Source of the DNA: Nematopogon swammerdamellus
Lineage: Eukaryota; Arthropoda; Insecta; Lepidoptera; Adelidae
Assembly: GCA_946902875.1 (NCBI GenBank)
Contig: OX336350.1
Coordinates: forward strand, 19,086,048 to 19,150,047
Length of the DNA stretch: 64,000 nucleotides
Reading direction: 5' to 3'
Shown here piece after piece: positions 51,934-62,215 of this stretch (the stretch's first letter is position 1; every line of letters begins with the position of its first letter). A program made the translations under genes and the position numbers. The notes beneath the pieces are model-generated. The model did no database searches. It was not told where the DNA came from and saw only the letters and a program-made list of their open reading frames with translations.

Positions 51934-51984
51934 CCGGTTGTAGAGCGTCGTCTCTGTGCGACAGGGACGACGCTCTACAACCGG
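51934..51984. repeat. Perfect 19-bp inverted repeat
   Basis: ccggttgtagagcgtcgtc and its exact reverse complement, 13-nt loop. No clear flanking duplication. Confidence 0.8.
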
Positions 51985-52111
51985 ATTGTTTCTTTCTAAA
52001 GCTCGATGTTCATTATTTACTGTCGCGAACTGTACCTTGGTTGACGTTCCCTCTCCCGTTCCAGATACATCGGCTCAACGTAAGTAAGTAAAAACGTTTT
52101 TCCAGTTTATC

Positions 52112-53662
52112 CCTGTTTCCTCTAAACAAGTCAAGGACGCCATCTCTGCAGTTAAATCTAAATCGGTTGGAGGAGATGGGGTCAGCATCACAATGCTCAT
52201 GCTGATTATTAACGTTATACTGCCCATATTAACTCATATATTTAATGCATCCCTGTCCACTGGAACGTTTCCAACAATCTGGAAGAGAGCTCTGATCATA
52301 CCACTGCCTAAAAATAGCAAGCCTTCAGTGCCTAAAGACTATCGTCCTATCTCCATTCTGCCCGTATTATCCAAGGTGCTAGAGCGTTTGGTACAGACCC
52401 AGGTGGCGCAATTTATTACATCAAACAATTTGCATGATCCGCTTCAATCCGGTTTCAAACCAGGACACAGTACGACTTCCGCTTTGCTGAAAATAAGTGA
52501 TGACGTACGATCTGCCATGAATGATAGAAAGGTTACAGTAATGGTTCTACTCGACTTCAGCAATGCATTTAACACGGTTGACTTTTCTATCCTGCTGGCT
52601 CGTCTGCGCTCTCTTAAAATGTGTGATGTCGTATTGTCCTGGTTTTCTACCTACCTTATTGGTCGTAACCAAGCAGTAAAGAATGGCGCTGAACAGTCCA
52701 TTTGGCATGATCTGACCTCTGGGGTGCCGCAAGGAGGAGTTTTGTCGCCACTACTTTTTTGTATATTTATTAAAACGATTACGACAACTCTGCTCTCTAA
52801 GTACCACATGTATGCAGACGACATGCAAATATACATTCACACAAAGCCTGATGCGATTAGTGGCGCCATAGAACAGTTGAACCGAGACTTGCGTTGCATC
52901 TGTGATTGGTCTAGGCGGTTTGGTGTGTTGATAAATCCGATAAAGTCACAAGCAATAATTCTAGGCAGTCGAAAGTTAACAAAAAAGATTGACAAATCCA
53001 CCCTACCATCACTCCTGGTTGACTGCACACCAATTCCCTACTCGAAATCTGTAAAAAACCTGGGTCTCTTCATGGATGAAAATCTTACGTGGCAGGAGCA
53101 TATTAATAACGTTAGCAAAAAGGTTTACTACAGCTTACACTCGCTACGTAAAATGAAAAGGTTCCTACCCAAGCATATCAAAATTCAACTTGCTCAAGCA
53201 TATATACTCCCCCTTCTTGATTATGCAGACATATGCTATCTAGACCTAAAGAGCGAATTAGTAGATAAATTAGAACGCATGCAGAATGCCTGTATTCGAT
53301 ATATCTTTAATCTGAAAAAATATGACCATGTCTCAGTCTACCGGAAAGAACTCAAGTGGCTTAAAATACGGGATCGACGCAATCTACACATATTAACTTT
53401 TCTGTACAAATCTCTAACGAACCCCGTGACACCCACGTACATAAAAAATATGTTCTGTCTTCTTGCCGGCCATGGAGTCCCTCTGAGGTCAACATCAACC
53501 AACTTATTATTAATCCCGGAACACAGGTCTGAATTTATGTCTCGCTCTTTCTCTGTTCATGCTCCGCGGCTCTGGAATGCATTGCCTGAGCCCATACGCA
53601 GTGCACAGAGTGTGCACATTTTCAAATCACGCCTGAGGGAACATTACCTGTCGCAACAGTGA
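52112..53662 (+). CDS. Non-LTR retrotransposon reverse transcriptase (CR1/Jockey group), 5'-truncated ORF
   Basis: The frame is open from about 52112 (PVSSKQVKDAISAVKSKSV, before any ATG) to the stop at 53662. Counting from the ATG at 52193 gives 489 residues. RT blocks appear in order: YRPISILPVLSKVLERLV (50-67), LQSGFKPGHSTTSALL (84-99), LLDFSNAFNTVD with catalytic D121, SGVPQGGVLSPLLF (176-189), and MYADDMQIY with catalytic D209/D210. Thumb and C-terminal parts follow, including the tail SFSVHAPRLWNALPEPIRSA. All three catalytic aspartates and the frame are intact, which suggests a recent insertion. The apurinic-like endonuclease and ORF1 expected upstream are missing, so this copy cannot be autonomous. 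ATG 52193 is merely the first Met and not a real start. In a full element the protein reverse-transcribes its RNA at a nicked chromosomal site. Assignment between CR1, Jockey and close relatives is not settled by eye. Confidence 0.85.
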   Translation, partial: PVSSKQVKDAISAVKSKSVGGDGVSITMLMLIINVILPILTHIFNASLSTGTFPTIWKRALIIPLPKNSKPSVPKDYRPISILPVLSKVLERLVQTQVAQFITSNNLHDPLQSGFKPGHSTTSALLKISDDVRSAMNDRKVTVMVLLDFSNAFNTVDFSILLARLRSLKMCDVVLSWFSTYLIGRNQAVKNGAEQSIWHDLTSGVPQGGVLSPLLFCIFIKTITTTLLSKYHMYADDMQIYIHTKPDAISGAIEQLNRDLRCICDWSRRFGVLINPIKSQAIILGSRKLTKKIDKSTLPSLLVDCTPIPYSKSVKNLGLFMDENLTWQEHINNVSKKVYYSLHSLRKMKRFLPKHIKIQLAQAYILPLLDYADICYLDLKSELVDKLERMQNACIRYIFNLKKYDHVSVYRKELKWLKIRDRRNLHILTFLYKSLTNPVTPTYIKNMFCLLAGHGVPLRSTSTNLLLIPEHRSEFMSRSFSVHAPRLWNALPEPIRSAQSVHIFKSRLREHYLSQQ

Positions 53663-53890
53663 TCTGTCTCTTTCGACCCCCATCCACGGTTGCCATTGTT
53701 TTATTGATTCATATTGATTCATAATGTGTTTTTATAATTTTTTTTTTCTGTAGGTGCGTACAATTTAGCACTTGTTCGCTGCGCCCTATTACAATTAGTG
53801 CCCTTAAATCTAATGGGTGAGCTGGAAGAGATTGCCATAGGGCAATAACCTCACCCATTGGATGAAGGAAAGAAACTTAAAGTATGTACT
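53663..53890 (+). mobile_element. 3' UTR of the RT-bearing LINE
   Basis: From the stop to about ggatgaaggaaagaaac. It contains a cacccattggatgaagg end and the partly inverted aatctaatgggtgagctgg / aacctcacccattggatg pair, which could fold near the 3' terminus as in many CR1-type tails. Confidence 0.55.
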
Positions 53891-54091
53891 CACCTATAAA
53901 AGTTATATAATTAGCTATGTTTTTCTTCAAAATTGTTATTTATTTGTTACTGTTTCTTTAGTTTAGTATCTAGTTTTATTTTTACTCTGTGTTTTGTTAT
54001 ATTGCTTTTGTCTTTTTTTTCATCCAATAAACGGTTATATTAATTAAAAACTTGTATTTTAGTCAGGTGTACAGTGATACATCTTAATTTT

Positions 54092-54388
54092 TTTTTTAAG
54101 GAAACTGACACGTTTGGCTACATCATCTACAACATCCGTGATGTCAGCCCATAACACCGGGTGAGTTAGGTGCCATGTCAGTACTTCCCTTCATTTCATG
54201 TCGGCTACACGGGCAGAAAACACGAACTATTTACATAGCCGTCTCGACCGACGTTTCATTCAGTGCGGTGGTATCAACCCGGGCGGGATAAACCCTACCT
54301 GCACCTAGTAAGGTGAGAAGGGAAGGGACCTACAGTTTTACGTGGAATCCGAACCACGGTCAGCCTCTAACGGTCGAGCGGTCACCCA
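54092..54388 (-). mobile_element. SINE B, long form, truncated before 5S-like part
   Basis: aaggaaactgacacgtttgg to ggtcgagcggtcaccc, with an extra ctgc in the central block. Confidence 0.8.
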
Positions 54389-54631
54389 AAAACACATGTG
54401 ATACATCTTTGAAATATAAGAATAGGTATAGTACCCCGGCCCCCATAACATGAAAAGGATGACGCACAGCATGTGACTCCATAATATATCTAACGAGCTA
54501 CATGGAGTCACTGGTTTTAAGCCACACCCTATACAAAAATAAAATCTTGCTAAAAAAAAGCAACCTATCCCAGCCCCTACAGCCCAAACGTGTTGCCACA
54601 ACAAAGCAGAAATTAATACCTAAATCTACAC
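54389..54631. other. Unassigned spacer
   Basis: No gene or named repeat. Confidence 0.25.
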
Positions 54632-54837
54632 AATAAAAAACTATTTAAAAAAATATAAAAACCGCCTTCAAAAATGTATGAAATAAAAAAATAAAAATCG
54701 AACCCTAGAGTTGAAGGCGGTCGGTTATTTTTGCTTGCTTTAGCACCACCGCCTTCAACTCTAGGGTTCGATTTTTATTTTTTTATTTCATACATTTTTG
54801 AAGGCGGTTTTTATATTTTTTTAAATAGTTTTTTATT
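54632..54837. repeat. Perfect 90-bp inverted repeat
   Basis: 54632-54721 is the exact reverse complement of 54748-54837, separated by 26 nt (cggttatttttgcttgcttt within). The arms include accgccttcaaaaatgtatg and aatcgaaccctagagttg. It adjoins an M repeat. Confidence 0.9.
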
Positions 54838-55097
54838 TCACAGTTTTCTTAGTAATTTTTATTTGCTATTAATGTACTCGGCGGAATCGCTCGGCCTTCG
54901 GCCTCGCGATTCCGCCTCGCTTTCCAATCCGATCTTAACAAAAAAAAAATGGGACCACCTTGGAGCTAGACTGAACCGAACACAAAAAAATCATCGAAAT
55001 CGGTTCACAATTGGGGAAGATATTGCTGAACATACATAAAAAAAATACATACAGCCGAACATAGAACCTCCTCCTTTTTTGAAGTCGGTTAAAAAAC
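54838..55097 (-). repeat. Family M repeat ('gaagtcggtt')
   Basis: In reverse it reads from aaccgacttcaaaaaagg through ggttctatgttcggctgtat, gaaccgatttcgatgattt and ctagctccaaggtggtccc to ggcggaatcgcgaggccg. Family wording is widespread in Lepidoptera. It contains the gctcggccttcggcctcg motif also found in the satellite. Confidence 0.7.
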
Positions 55098-55433
55098 CTA
55101 AAACACGTAAAACCACAGACTAATTTTTCCCTAGTCTGTGCGTAAAACCAATTCCTAACACCTTCCTACCCAGATACTTGTTAAGTTCCACAATCAAAAC
55201 ACAACAAAAAAAAGCACGTGTTCTATCTACATTGTTGCTGCCGTGTTTAGCGTCCTTTTTTTCGCTAGGGCATCACATTAAAATTTAAGGGGGGGGCAAG
55301 AAAATGTAATCACGTAAACATATTATTCTCGCCGGGGCAAACGCAGAAACCGCAAACAGGGTTGTTTTAAAAGAGGACGCCCATTTTCTACCCACATCGT
55401 GTTCCGCTTCCGACATCAGCGGAGGGCTTACAC
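55098..55433. other. Unassigned spacer
   Basis: No gene recognised. A short inverted pair, accacagactaatttttccctagtctgtg, lies at 55111-55140. Confidence 0.25.
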
Positions 55434-55615
55434 AAAGCGGCGGGTGGCCGAGTAATTTGGGCATCGGCCTTCTCATGCGACAGGTCCGAGGTTCAAATCC
55501 GGTCGGCGTGTACCAATGAGTTTTTTCTGACGAAAACATTTTAGTGCATACCTGCACCTGTTGCTTCACCGTTCGGAACCTACGTGGTAGAGCCACCCAT
55601 GATAAAAAAATTAAA
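55434..55615 (+). mobile_element. SINE C with intact tRNA head and internal deletion
   Basis: Begins gcggcgggtggccgagtaat. Box B is ggttcaaatccgg. Then gacgaaaacattttagtgca and cacctgttgcttcaccgttc appear. The body is lost between ggaacctacgtggtag and ccacccatgataaaaaaa, jumping to the 3' end. Confidence 0.8.
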
Positions 55616-55885
55616 AAAAGTGTCCTCAACTGTATTTCTTTGAATGCAGAAAAATCCTATGTCTAATGTCTATTAAGCTAACTAATGAGTGGTGTTTTAT
55701 TCAAATTAACGTTATTTTGCTTTTTTAATTAAGGGCTGCCAGATTTCAATTTGTCAACACTGAGCGCCGAGTGCCACATTCGGTTGGCCGTCGCCGCTCG
55801 GATAGCTCCCTCCACGACTCTCCTCGCCTCCTTCTGCACGACCTTCGATTCTTGGCGCACTCGGTTTCAATATTGCAAAGACGCT
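55616..55885. other. Unassigned spacer
   Basis: No gene recognised. CpG content rises near 55760-55860. Confidence 0.25.
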
Positions 55886-56240
55886 TTTTAGGGTTCCGTA
55901 TCCGTCTTACGGGACCCTATTACTAAACCTACGCCGTGTGTCTGTCTGTCCGTCTGTCCGAGGGCTGTATCTCTTGAACCGTAATAGGTAGCCCGTTGAA
56001 ATTTTGACAGAATATGTGTTACTATGGCTGATATAAGAAGAAATTATAAAAATAACAAAAAGGAAAAGAAATCACGGGGACCCCGTACAAAAAACTAAAA
56101 AGTGTATGCGCGCCATCTACCGAAGAGATTATGAAGCATTTTAACTAATACATAGATGGCGTGAGTGGCGTAGACCATGACATGGCGATAGGGAACCCTC
56201 GGTGCGCGAGTTCGACTCGCACTTGGCCGGTTTTTTTGGG
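55886..56240 (-). repeat. Family A repeat, near full length
   Basis: ttagggttccgtatccgtct to cgactcgcacttggccgg, a clean reverse copy including the catgacatggcgat block. Confidence 0.8.
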
Positions 56241-56419
56241 GCCCTGGGCTCAGTGCTCGGTGGTTTGGCTCCGTCCAATTTCATGTACTATGTTGTTCAA
56301 CCGAGTGCTGTAATTAACACGGAATGGGGTAGGCGAAAACAGAGAGGATAATTATATACACACACCGAAGGAGTTATTTATAACGCAAGTACAGTGAAGT
56401 AACAGAGGTAATAATAAAA

Positions 56420-56842
56420 ATCTGTTAAGTGCGAGTTTTACTCGCGCACGGAGGTCTCCGTATCTAACCGCTATCAATAACCGCTCAATCGGAGAGAAGC
56501 CTCAATGAGGTCGATCGCAATTTACGGTGGGGAAATGACAGCACCTCGCATTGCAATGTATAAAAGCCTGTGGCTCCATCTATTATTCAATAGTGTGACT
56601 AATCTATTTTATTGTACGTTTCTTGTTTGGGAGCCACCCTTAATTTTTAACATTTTCTTATTTTTCTTATTTGTTGTTATATCCGCCATAGTAACACATA
56701 TTCTGTGAAAATTTCAACGGGCTACCTATTACGGTTCAAGAGGTACTGCCCTCGGACAGATGGACGGACGGACGGACGGACGGACAGATAGACGGCGGAG
56801 GCTTAGTAATAGGCTTCCGTACGGGTTACGGAAACCTAAAAA
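56420..56842 (+). repeat. Family A repeat, diverged
   Basis: Left edge altered (ctgttaagtgcgagttttac). The right half is typical, with (ggac)n and ggttacggaaacctaaaa. Confidence 0.7.
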
Positions 56843-57467
56843 GCGCAGCAAACTTTGCGTTAAGAGCATTGTTTATTGTTTACTCCCGGCTTAACAACCT
56901 CATAACCGTTTTCAAATTTCGAATTTCCTTCATCGTATTGCTGTCGCTGTGGGTCGCGCCGCCGCTGCCCACGCACGTGAAAAGGACAACTGCAGCTCAG
57001 AAGAAAACTGCCTACAAAATATTTGTGAATCATCATTCAGGCGAAGTCTTTTTTCATGTCTTTATTATTCCTGAATATAAGTGATATAAATATTTTTTGC
57101 TATCATCAAAAGCCATGGATGTCCCTATGTCTTCATTAAAATATTTTTTTTTATAGTTTTCCATATAAAAATATTAAAGTTAGGCCTAAAATTGCTATAT
57201 TTTCATATTTTTATAATCAAATATATTTCATTTAAAATGAAATAACGAAAAAAGGACAACATAAGGGCATAGATATTGATAATATCTTTTACACACAATG
57301 GTACGAATTTTAAAATGGTAGTGCAAGATTTACGGGTTGTTGGAAAGAGACTTCCCCTGGTGAATGAGAAACGTGTGGACTTCCCGGTTCTCTTAAGGCG
57401 CCGTAGCCTCCTACGAGAGGCAGAGAAGACAGACTGAACTTCAAGTATATTAATATTCATATACTTT
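56843..57467. other. Unassigned region
   Basis: Two short ORFs (56869-57084 plus, 57203-57490 minus) without domains. 57330-57430 has the cadence of a decayed LINE C-terminus, but I cannot support it. Confidence 0.2.
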
Positions 57468-57894
57468 TTTTTTTTATGGAATCTTGACACGGTTGGCTAC
57501 ATCACCTACAACATCCGTGATGTCAGCCCATAACACCGGGTGAACTGGGTGCTATGTCAGTGCTTCCCTTCATTTCGCGCCGGCTACACTGAACTGGACG
57601 GAAAACACGAACTATTTACATAGCCGTTTCGACCGACGTTTCGCTCAGTGCGGTGGTACCAACCCGGCCGGGATAAACCCTACCACCCAGTGAGGTAAGA
57701 AGGGAAGGGACCTACAGTTTAACGTGGAATCCGAACCACGGTCAGCCTCCAACGGTCGGGCGGTCACCCATCCAATAACTGACCGCACCACTGAGCTGCC
57801 GAGGCTGACGATCCCTTAGTCGACTTTTACGACATGCGACGGGGAGAGATGCAGTGGGGCTATTCTTTTTAAGTACCGACCCCACACGGTACAA
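57468..57894 (-). mobile_element. SINE B, long form with deleted 5S-like half
   Basis: Poly(T) to gaccccacacggtac. The promoter part reads cacccatccaataactgacc then gcaccactgagctgccg, the same deletion as the copy at 9.3 kb. Both also share ggtcgggcggtc, so they form one subfamily. Confidence 0.85.
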
Positions 57895-58327
57895 TATGTA
57901 CAAAAGAAAATGCCCTGCCAAGTATCTTGCCGGTTCTTCTTCGTGGGTGTAATCCAAGTGTAATCGAACCGGATAGAACAAATTGTGACAAGTTCGAGTG
58001 CAGTCTAACTGCCGTATGAATGATCAATAAAGAATACAATACAATATAGAAATTTCTAATGTTTTAAGTTTACCTTGATAGTAATTATACTCTTTTTAAA
58101 TTTTTACGTATTAACGGTGGTAGGTTCTGACGACTTACATAAGTCGACGTTTCGCCCGCTACGTCACGGGCTTCTTCAGGGACTCTGGGAGTTCCTGGAG
58201 CCGACGCGACGTCTGGTGTTCGTTGTACCAGACGTCAAACTGCTCTTTTTTTCGAAGTCGGTAGGTTGGACAATATTCGGTTTTGCCATAATAACTAACT
58301 TACCGTGCATCTCTAAAGGTGGAAATG
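57895..58327. other. Unassigned, with a cgaaacgtcgact-type segment
   Basis: Around 58140-58180, cgacgtttcgcccgctacg and cacgggcttcttcaggga resemble sequence that often accompanies Penelope-like elements, but no coding part is present. Confidence 0.3.
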
Positions 58328-58405
58328 CTCTAAAGGTTGACTAGAAGAAATAACTTGCAGTGATATGTACGTCTTTGCTTGCGCACTCTTGTATTTCTTG
58401 TTTCT
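58328..58405 (+). repeat. Family K-like scrap
   Basis: ctaaaggttgactagaagaa and a degenerate gatatgtacgtctttgc. Confidence 0.4.
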
Positions 58406-58413
58406 TGTCATGA

Positions 58414-58562
58414 CCTTTTTTTTATGTAATCCGGTATGGGTGGCTGAGTCGGAGGGGCCAAAGCACATGCTCCGACCAGCCAATATCACCTCCGAGAAGG
58501 TAGGTGCCATACCGGACCGGAGACTTCCCTGGATTGCTGGCTATATTGGACTCGAGGAATTG
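58414..58562 (-). mobile_element. SINE C 3' half
   Basis: Poly(T)-taatccggtatgggtgg to ggctatattggactcgagg, with a taccggaccggag duplication. Confidence 0.75.
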
Positions 58563-58582
58563 TGTGCAATTTTGTACAAAAT

Positions 58583-58879
58583 TGTGTGGGGCCGGTATTT
58601 TAAAAGAATAGCCCCACTGCATCTCTCTCCGTGTATGTCGTAAAAGGCGACTAAGGGATATGTGGTAGGGTTTGTTTAACCCGCCCGGGTTGGTAACCGC
58701 ACTGAATGAAAGGTCTGTCGAAACGGCTATGTAAATAGTTTGTGTTTTCCGTCCAGTTCAGTGTAGCCGGCACGACCGAAGGGAAGCACTGACGTGGCAC
58801 CAAGTTCACCCGGTGTTATGGGCTGACATCACGGATTTTGTAGGTGATGTAGCCAACCGTGTAAGTTTTCATAAAAAGA
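58583..58879 (+). mobile_element. SINE B, short form
   Basis: tgtgtggggccggtatttt to cataaaaag, with small deletions in the central block (gggatatgtggtagggttt). Confidence 0.8.
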
Positions 58880-59344
58880 AATAATAATAATAAATAAATA
58901 TTTTCTATTCTATTCTATTCTATGCTCTTGTGAAGCTAAGTTTACCCACTTAGATACTTAAGTAGGTGGGTGAAGAAGGGAGGACACAACAAAACTCAAG
59001 AGGCAAGTTTCTACCGGCAATTTTCATTTAACAGCTTCTCAGAAACTCGTCGTTCTCCAAAAAAACGTCTTTCAATTTAATTCCCACTCGATGCTGAAGA
59101 AAACCTATCAAAAAGCGATGAGCCAAGAAGCATTTTTAGATGTTGAAAGGCGATAAATCGATGGGGACAATTTATCCGGACCTCGTTATTAATTTATAAG
59201 GGAGTTTATATTTGGACATCTTTTACCTTTTTGAGTATTAGGCGATGTATTTTTCTTTACGTAGATTTAAAGATTACGTATGCGGCAGAAGGGAAATATA
59301 ACTTGCTTGCGTCAGGGTCGTCACCTTTACACCCTTCCCTCGCC
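58880..59344. other. Unassigned AT-rich spacer
   Basis: No gene or named repeat apart from (attct)n near 58905. Confidence 0.25.
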
Positions 59345-59575
59345 CCTTACTAGGTGGTAGGCTCAATTTATAGCCGACTGGGTTGGTACCACCGTACTGA
59401 ATGTAAGACGGCCGCATAGCAGCCTCGGTTGTTTTCTCCTCCAGTCCAGTATAGTCAGCAATCCAGGGAAATCTCCGGTATGGTACCTACCTTCTCGGAG
59501 GTTGGCTGGTCGGAGCATGTGCTTTGGCCCTTCCGAATCAGCCAACCATACCGGATTACATAAAAAAAATACATT
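59345..59575 (+). mobile_element. SINE C 3' part with poly(A)
   Basis: Begins in the central domain (ccttactaggtggtaggctc, ggttggtaccaccg) and ends ccaaccataccggattacat(A)n. It shows the sense orientation of C clearly. Confidence 0.8.
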
Positions 59576-59987
59576 TTCACAGTACCTTCACATTGGCTAT
59601 GGAAATTTCGCCGACGTTCGTCCATTTCGTTCCGTATCTCACGGAAGTAAAATCAACTAGTGCCTTCATAAATTTCAAGTTAGACATAACCAGTTGTTTT
59701 TCTTCGGGTGAGGTTTAGTTAATGCCAGGTTTGATAGCAAATTGCTGGTAGTCATATCCTGTAGTTTAGGATGTCAGAAGAATATTAGTGAAAGAATTAG
59801 CCCGAGGAGATCAATACTTTTCGAGCATTTTTTTTTTAATTTTAACATGTCACTTCCGACATTGTTACTTTGCGAAAAAACTAAATTCACCACCCCGACA
59901 TAACCTGTTAGTATTGCTATTCCTTAGAGTGTTTTTATAAGCCGGATAAGAGTCAATCGTAATTAGCTAATGAGTTTTTAGGGTTAG
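59576..59987. other. Unassigned spacer
   Basis: A 64-codon ORF without a domain. Otherwise AT-rich. Confidence 0.25.
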
Positions 59988-60075
59988 AATATGTGCTACT
60001 ATGGCGGATATAACAACAAATAAGAAAAATAAGAAAATGTTAAAAATCAAGGGGGGCTCCCATACAACAAACGTC
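59988..60075 (-). repeat. Family A middle fragment
   Basis: tagaatatgtgctactatgg, tataacaacaaataagaaaa and ggctcccatacaacaaacg, the middle of A in reverse. Confidence 0.55.
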
Positions 60076-60255
60076 TGAAAAGTGGAGTGGGGGGAGGCAA
60101 ATAAGGAAAAACTTTTTCTGCTCCCTTCATTGTTTTATATTATAAAATTGTTTGTCCTGACTGACTGATCTATCAACGCACAGCCAAAACTACTAAGTCT
60201 AGAAAGCTGAAATTTGGAACATAGGTTTATTTTATAACGTAAGCACCCGCTAAGA
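60076..60255 (+). mobile_element. Probable Helitron-associated non-coding DNA
   Basis: cctgactgactgatctatca, cagccaaaactactaagtct and ctgaaatttggaacatagg. This wording commonly precedes such arrays in lepidopteran Helitron-derived sequence. Called from context with the helicase piece downstream. Confidence 0.4.
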
Positions 60256-61928
60256 AAGGATTTTTGGAAATTTAAAGTTTAAGGGGGGGAAATGGGGGGT
60301 GACAGTTTGTATGGGAGTATCGGTTTTTTTAAAGTTAGGAACTTGAAAATCATAATTATAGCTATTCATCATAAATAAATAATGACATGTTTCAGGGTTT
60401 TTGGATTTTTACATTTTAAGGGGGGGAAATGGGGGGCGAAATGTTGTAAGAGAGTATCGGTTTTTTTAAAGGTAGCAACTTGGAAATCATAATTATAGCT
60501 ATTCATCATAAATAAATAATGACGTGTTTCAGGGTTTTTGGATTTTTACATTTTAAGGGGGGGAAATGGGGGGTGACAGTTTGTATAGGAGTATCGGTTT
60601 TTTTAAAGGTAGGAACTTGAAATTCATAATTATAGCTACTTATCATAAATAAATAATGACGTGTTTCAGGGTTTTTGGATTTTTACATTTTAAGGGGGGG
60701 AAATGGGGGGTGACAGTTTGTATAGGAGTATCGGTTTTTTTAAAGGTAGGAACTGGAAAATCATAATTATAGCTATTCATCATAAATAAATAATGACGTG
60801 TTTCAGGGTTTTTGGATTTTCACATTTTAAGAGGGGGAAATGGGGGGTGACTGTTTGTATGGGAGTATCGGTTTTTTTAAAGGTAGGAACTTGAAAATCA
60901 TAATTATAGCTACTCATCATAAATAAATAATGACGTGTTTCAGGGTTTTTGGATTTTTACATTTTAAGGGGGGGGAAATGGGGGGTGACTGTTTGTATGG
61001 GAGTATCGGTTTTTTTAAAGGTAGGAACTGGAAAATCATAATTATAGCTACTCATCATAAATAAATAATGACGTGTTTCAGGGTTTTTGGATTTTTATAT
61101 TTTAAGGGGGGGAAATGGGGGGTGACAGTTTGTATAGGAGTATCGGTTTTTTGAAGGTAGGAACTTGAAAATCATAATTACAGCTATTCATCATAAATAA
61201 ATAATGACGTGTTTAAGGGTTTTTGGATTTTTACATTAAAGGGGGGGAAATGGGGGGCGAAATGTTGTAATGGAGTATCAGTTTTTAAAGGTAGGAACTT
61301 GAAAATCATAATTATAGCTATTCATCATAAATAAATAATGACGTGTTTCAGGGTTTTTGGATTTTCACATTTTAAGGGGGGGAAATTGGAGGTGACAGTT
61401 TGTATGGGAGTATCGGTTTTTTTAAAGGTAGGAACTTGAAAATCATAATTGTAGCTACTTATCATAAATAAATAATGGCGTGTTTCAGGGTTTTTCGATT
61501 TTTACATTTTAAGGGGGGGGGGGGGGAAATGGGGGGGGGGGCAGTTTGTATAGGAGTATCGGTTTTTTTAAAGGTAGGAACTGGAGAATCATAATTATAG
61601 CTATTCATCATAAATAAATAATGGCGTGTTTCAGGGTTTTTGGATTTTCACATTTTAAGGAGGGGGGGGGGGAATTGGGGGGGGCGAAATGTTGTAAAGG
61701 AGTATCGGTTTTTTTCTTAAAGGTAGGAACTTGCAAATCATAATTGTAGCTATTCATCATAAATAAATAATGACGTGTTTCAGGGTTTTTGGATTTCCAC
61801 ATTTTAAGGGGGGGGGGGGGGGAAATGAGGGGCGAAATGTTGTAAGGGAGTATCGGTTTTTTTAAAGGTAGGAACTTGAAAATTTTAATTTAGCTACTCA
61901 TCATAAATAAACAATGAGATGTTTCAGG
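60256..61928 (+). repeat. G-rich tandem array, about 137-bp units
   Basis: Twelve recurrences of gtttcaggg, at 60389, 60526, 60663, 60800, 60937, 61075, 61211, 61345, 61482, 61628, 61777 and 61921. Spacing is 134-138 bp in the left part and 144-149 bp at the right, where the G runs have grown. Each unit has a G7-14 run, aaatggggggtgac, gtatcggttttttt and catcataaataaataatg. Confidence 0.95.
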
Positions 61929-62198
61929 GTATTCATACCTCGAATACCTTTAATACCGTTAGAATACCCATTTGAATTAAAAATACTGCAGTTCCCCCTT
62001 AAAGTCTGTTTCGCTATGACTATAAATAAAGCTCAGGGGCAAACGCTGCAGATGGCCGGAGTGGACTTAAGATAGGACTGCTTTTCTCACGGACAGTTTT
62101 ATGTGGCATGTTCGAGAGTCAGTTCCGCAAGCAATCTGGTGATATTCGCAGATGAGAGCCGTACCACAAATGTAGTATACAAAGAGGTTCTTAATTAG
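61929..62198 (+). pseudogene. Helitron RepHel helicase C-terminus
   Basis: A 90-codon frame, contiguous with the array: VFIPRIPLIPLEYPFELKIL, then FPLKVCFAMTINKAQGQTL (helicase motif V-like) and CFSHGQFYVACSRVSS (motif VI-like), ending VVYKEVLN-stop. This is the characteristic end of Helitron-encoded Pif1-type helicases, which unwind DNA during rolling-circle transposition. One in-frame stop interrupts GVDLR*DC, and nothing N-terminal is present (no Rep nuclease, no Walker motifs), so it is a dead fragment. The array replaces or precedes the rest of the gene. Confidence 0.85.
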
Positions 62199-62215
62199 TT
62201 TACTATACTTAAATA

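Noticed and set aside
57203..57490. Minus-strand ORF with basic residues as a LINE C-terminus
   Set aside because: No conserved motif could be identified with confidence.
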